A stretch of DNA of 5,629 bases from Rhodobacterales bacterium (GTDB taxonomy: Bacteria > Pseudomonadota > Alphaproteobacteria > Rhodobacterales > Rhodobacteraceae), in NCBI GenBank assembly GCA_009992615.1, contig JAACVA010000199.1, positions 1-5,629 on the forward strand, in the 5' to 3' direction. Position 1 is the first letter of the stretch. Each line of letters starts with the position of its first letter. This document shows positions 5,231 to 5,629 of the stretch, one piece after another. The position numbers and the translations under genes are program-made. The notes under the pieces were generated by a model. That model had not been told where the DNA came from, searched no databases, and saw only the letters and a program-made list of their open reading frames with translations.

Positions 5231-5629
5231 ATGAAGGTTTACTTCCGCCCCCTGGTCCAATGTGGCCCCCTGCGCGCCCCGAACGCCGTTTCGTTGGCGG
5301 GCGGTGCGATGTGGTTCACCCATGCCGTCCGGCTGGCGCGTGGCGCGGCGGCGGTGGTTGTGGCGGCTGACGATGTGCCGGCTCGGGTGCTGGCACGGCT
5401 CACGGCGCCGCGTGCCCCGGTGGCGGGGATGACGCTGGACCGTCCGCGCCTGATGGGCATCCTGAACGTCACCCCTGACAGCTTTTCCGATGGCGGCCTG
5501 TTCGATGCGCCCGAGGCGGCGCTGGCCCAGGCGCGGCGGCTGGCCGAAGCAGGCGCCGATATGCTGGACATTGGTGGAGAATCTACCCGCCCCGGGGCCG
5601 TCGTGGTGCCAGAGGCCACGGAAATCACC
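5231..5629 (+). CDS. folP: dihydropteroate synthase, N-terminal part (cut by window end)
   Basis: The frame from ATG 5231 stays open to the last base (133 codons). FolP joins 6-hydroxymethyl-7,8-dihydropterin diphosphate to p-aminobenzoate and is the sulfonamide target. The diagnostic signatures are present: MGILNVTPDSFSDGG at residues 75-89 and DIGGESTRPGA at 113-123. About 70 residues precede the first motif, against about 15-20 in the E. coli enzyme; such an extension seems usual in Rhodobacteraceae FolP and contains APRAPVAGMTLDRPRLMG leading into the barrel. The ribosome site is modest (GACAGG close to the start, GGA about ten bases upstream), consistent with coupling to folB 31 bases upstream. 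There is no terminator in the gap. The C-terminal half and any following glmM gene lie beyond the window. Confidence 0.95.
   Translation, partial: MKVYFRPLVQCGPLRAPNAVSLAGGAMWFTHAVRLARGAAAVVVAADDVPARVLARLTAPRAPVAGMTLDRPRLMGILNVTPDSFSDGGLFDAPEAALAQARRLAEAGADMLDIGGESTRPGAVVVPEATEIT

Noticed and set aside
5239..5628. Minus-strand open frame opposite folP
   Set aside because: folP has diagnostic DHPS motifs on the + strand; the opposite translation is Ala/Ser/Arg low complexity.
1..5629. tRNA, rRNA, CRISPR array, riboswitch, toxin-antitoxin or defence genes
   Set aside because: No cloverleaf, repeat-spacer pattern, conserved aptamer or defence protein signature was seen on either strand.

Overview
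The window looks like a high-GC alphaproteobacterial chromosome, most likely Rhodobacteraceae. Three things suggest this: the folB-folP pair with a long C-terminal extension on FolB, an N-terminally extended FolP, and a GC hairpin followed by GGGGATATTT. This placement is inferred from protein and motif style, not from a database search.

Layout, left to right. Positions 1-57 hold the last codons of a + strand gene, perhaps a transposase, with a possible insertion-sequence end at about 58-90. Positions 87-3373 hold, on the minus strand, a colinear but heavily decayed block of structural genes from a Mu-like transposable prophage with a siphovirus-type tail. Read 5'->3' (right to left) these are: the C-terminus of a DUF935 portal protein; a hybrid of the N-terminal half of a gp30/F-type head morphogenesis protein and the C-terminal part of a gp36/DUF1320 protein; a gp37-like protein; a small startless ORF; a broken tail tube gene; a tail assembly chaperone; and a 94-residue unrecognised protein. 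Positions 3375-3568 hold a scrap of an IS1380-type transposase, itself internally deleted and joined directly to the portal scrap. Positions 3569-3837 have no recognisable gene but contain a hairpin and short direct repeats. Positions 3838-4203 hold a broken SleB-like cell wall hydrolase gene on the + strand. From 4276 to the window end, folB (intact) and folP (cut by the window edge) form a + strand folate operon.

The two folate genes make consecutive parts of the dihydropteroate pathway and appear functional. Everything to their left is genomic debris shaped by several deletions and point lesions: the protease/scaffold and major capsid genes are gone, the tail tube carries an amber codon plus a one-base insertion, and one substitution appears to have removed a stop and a start codon together. 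I see no intact new system here. The most informative items are the deletion-fusion ORF, the double-effect substitution, and the C-terminal domain of FolB, which resembles a degenerate amino-acid-kinase fold.
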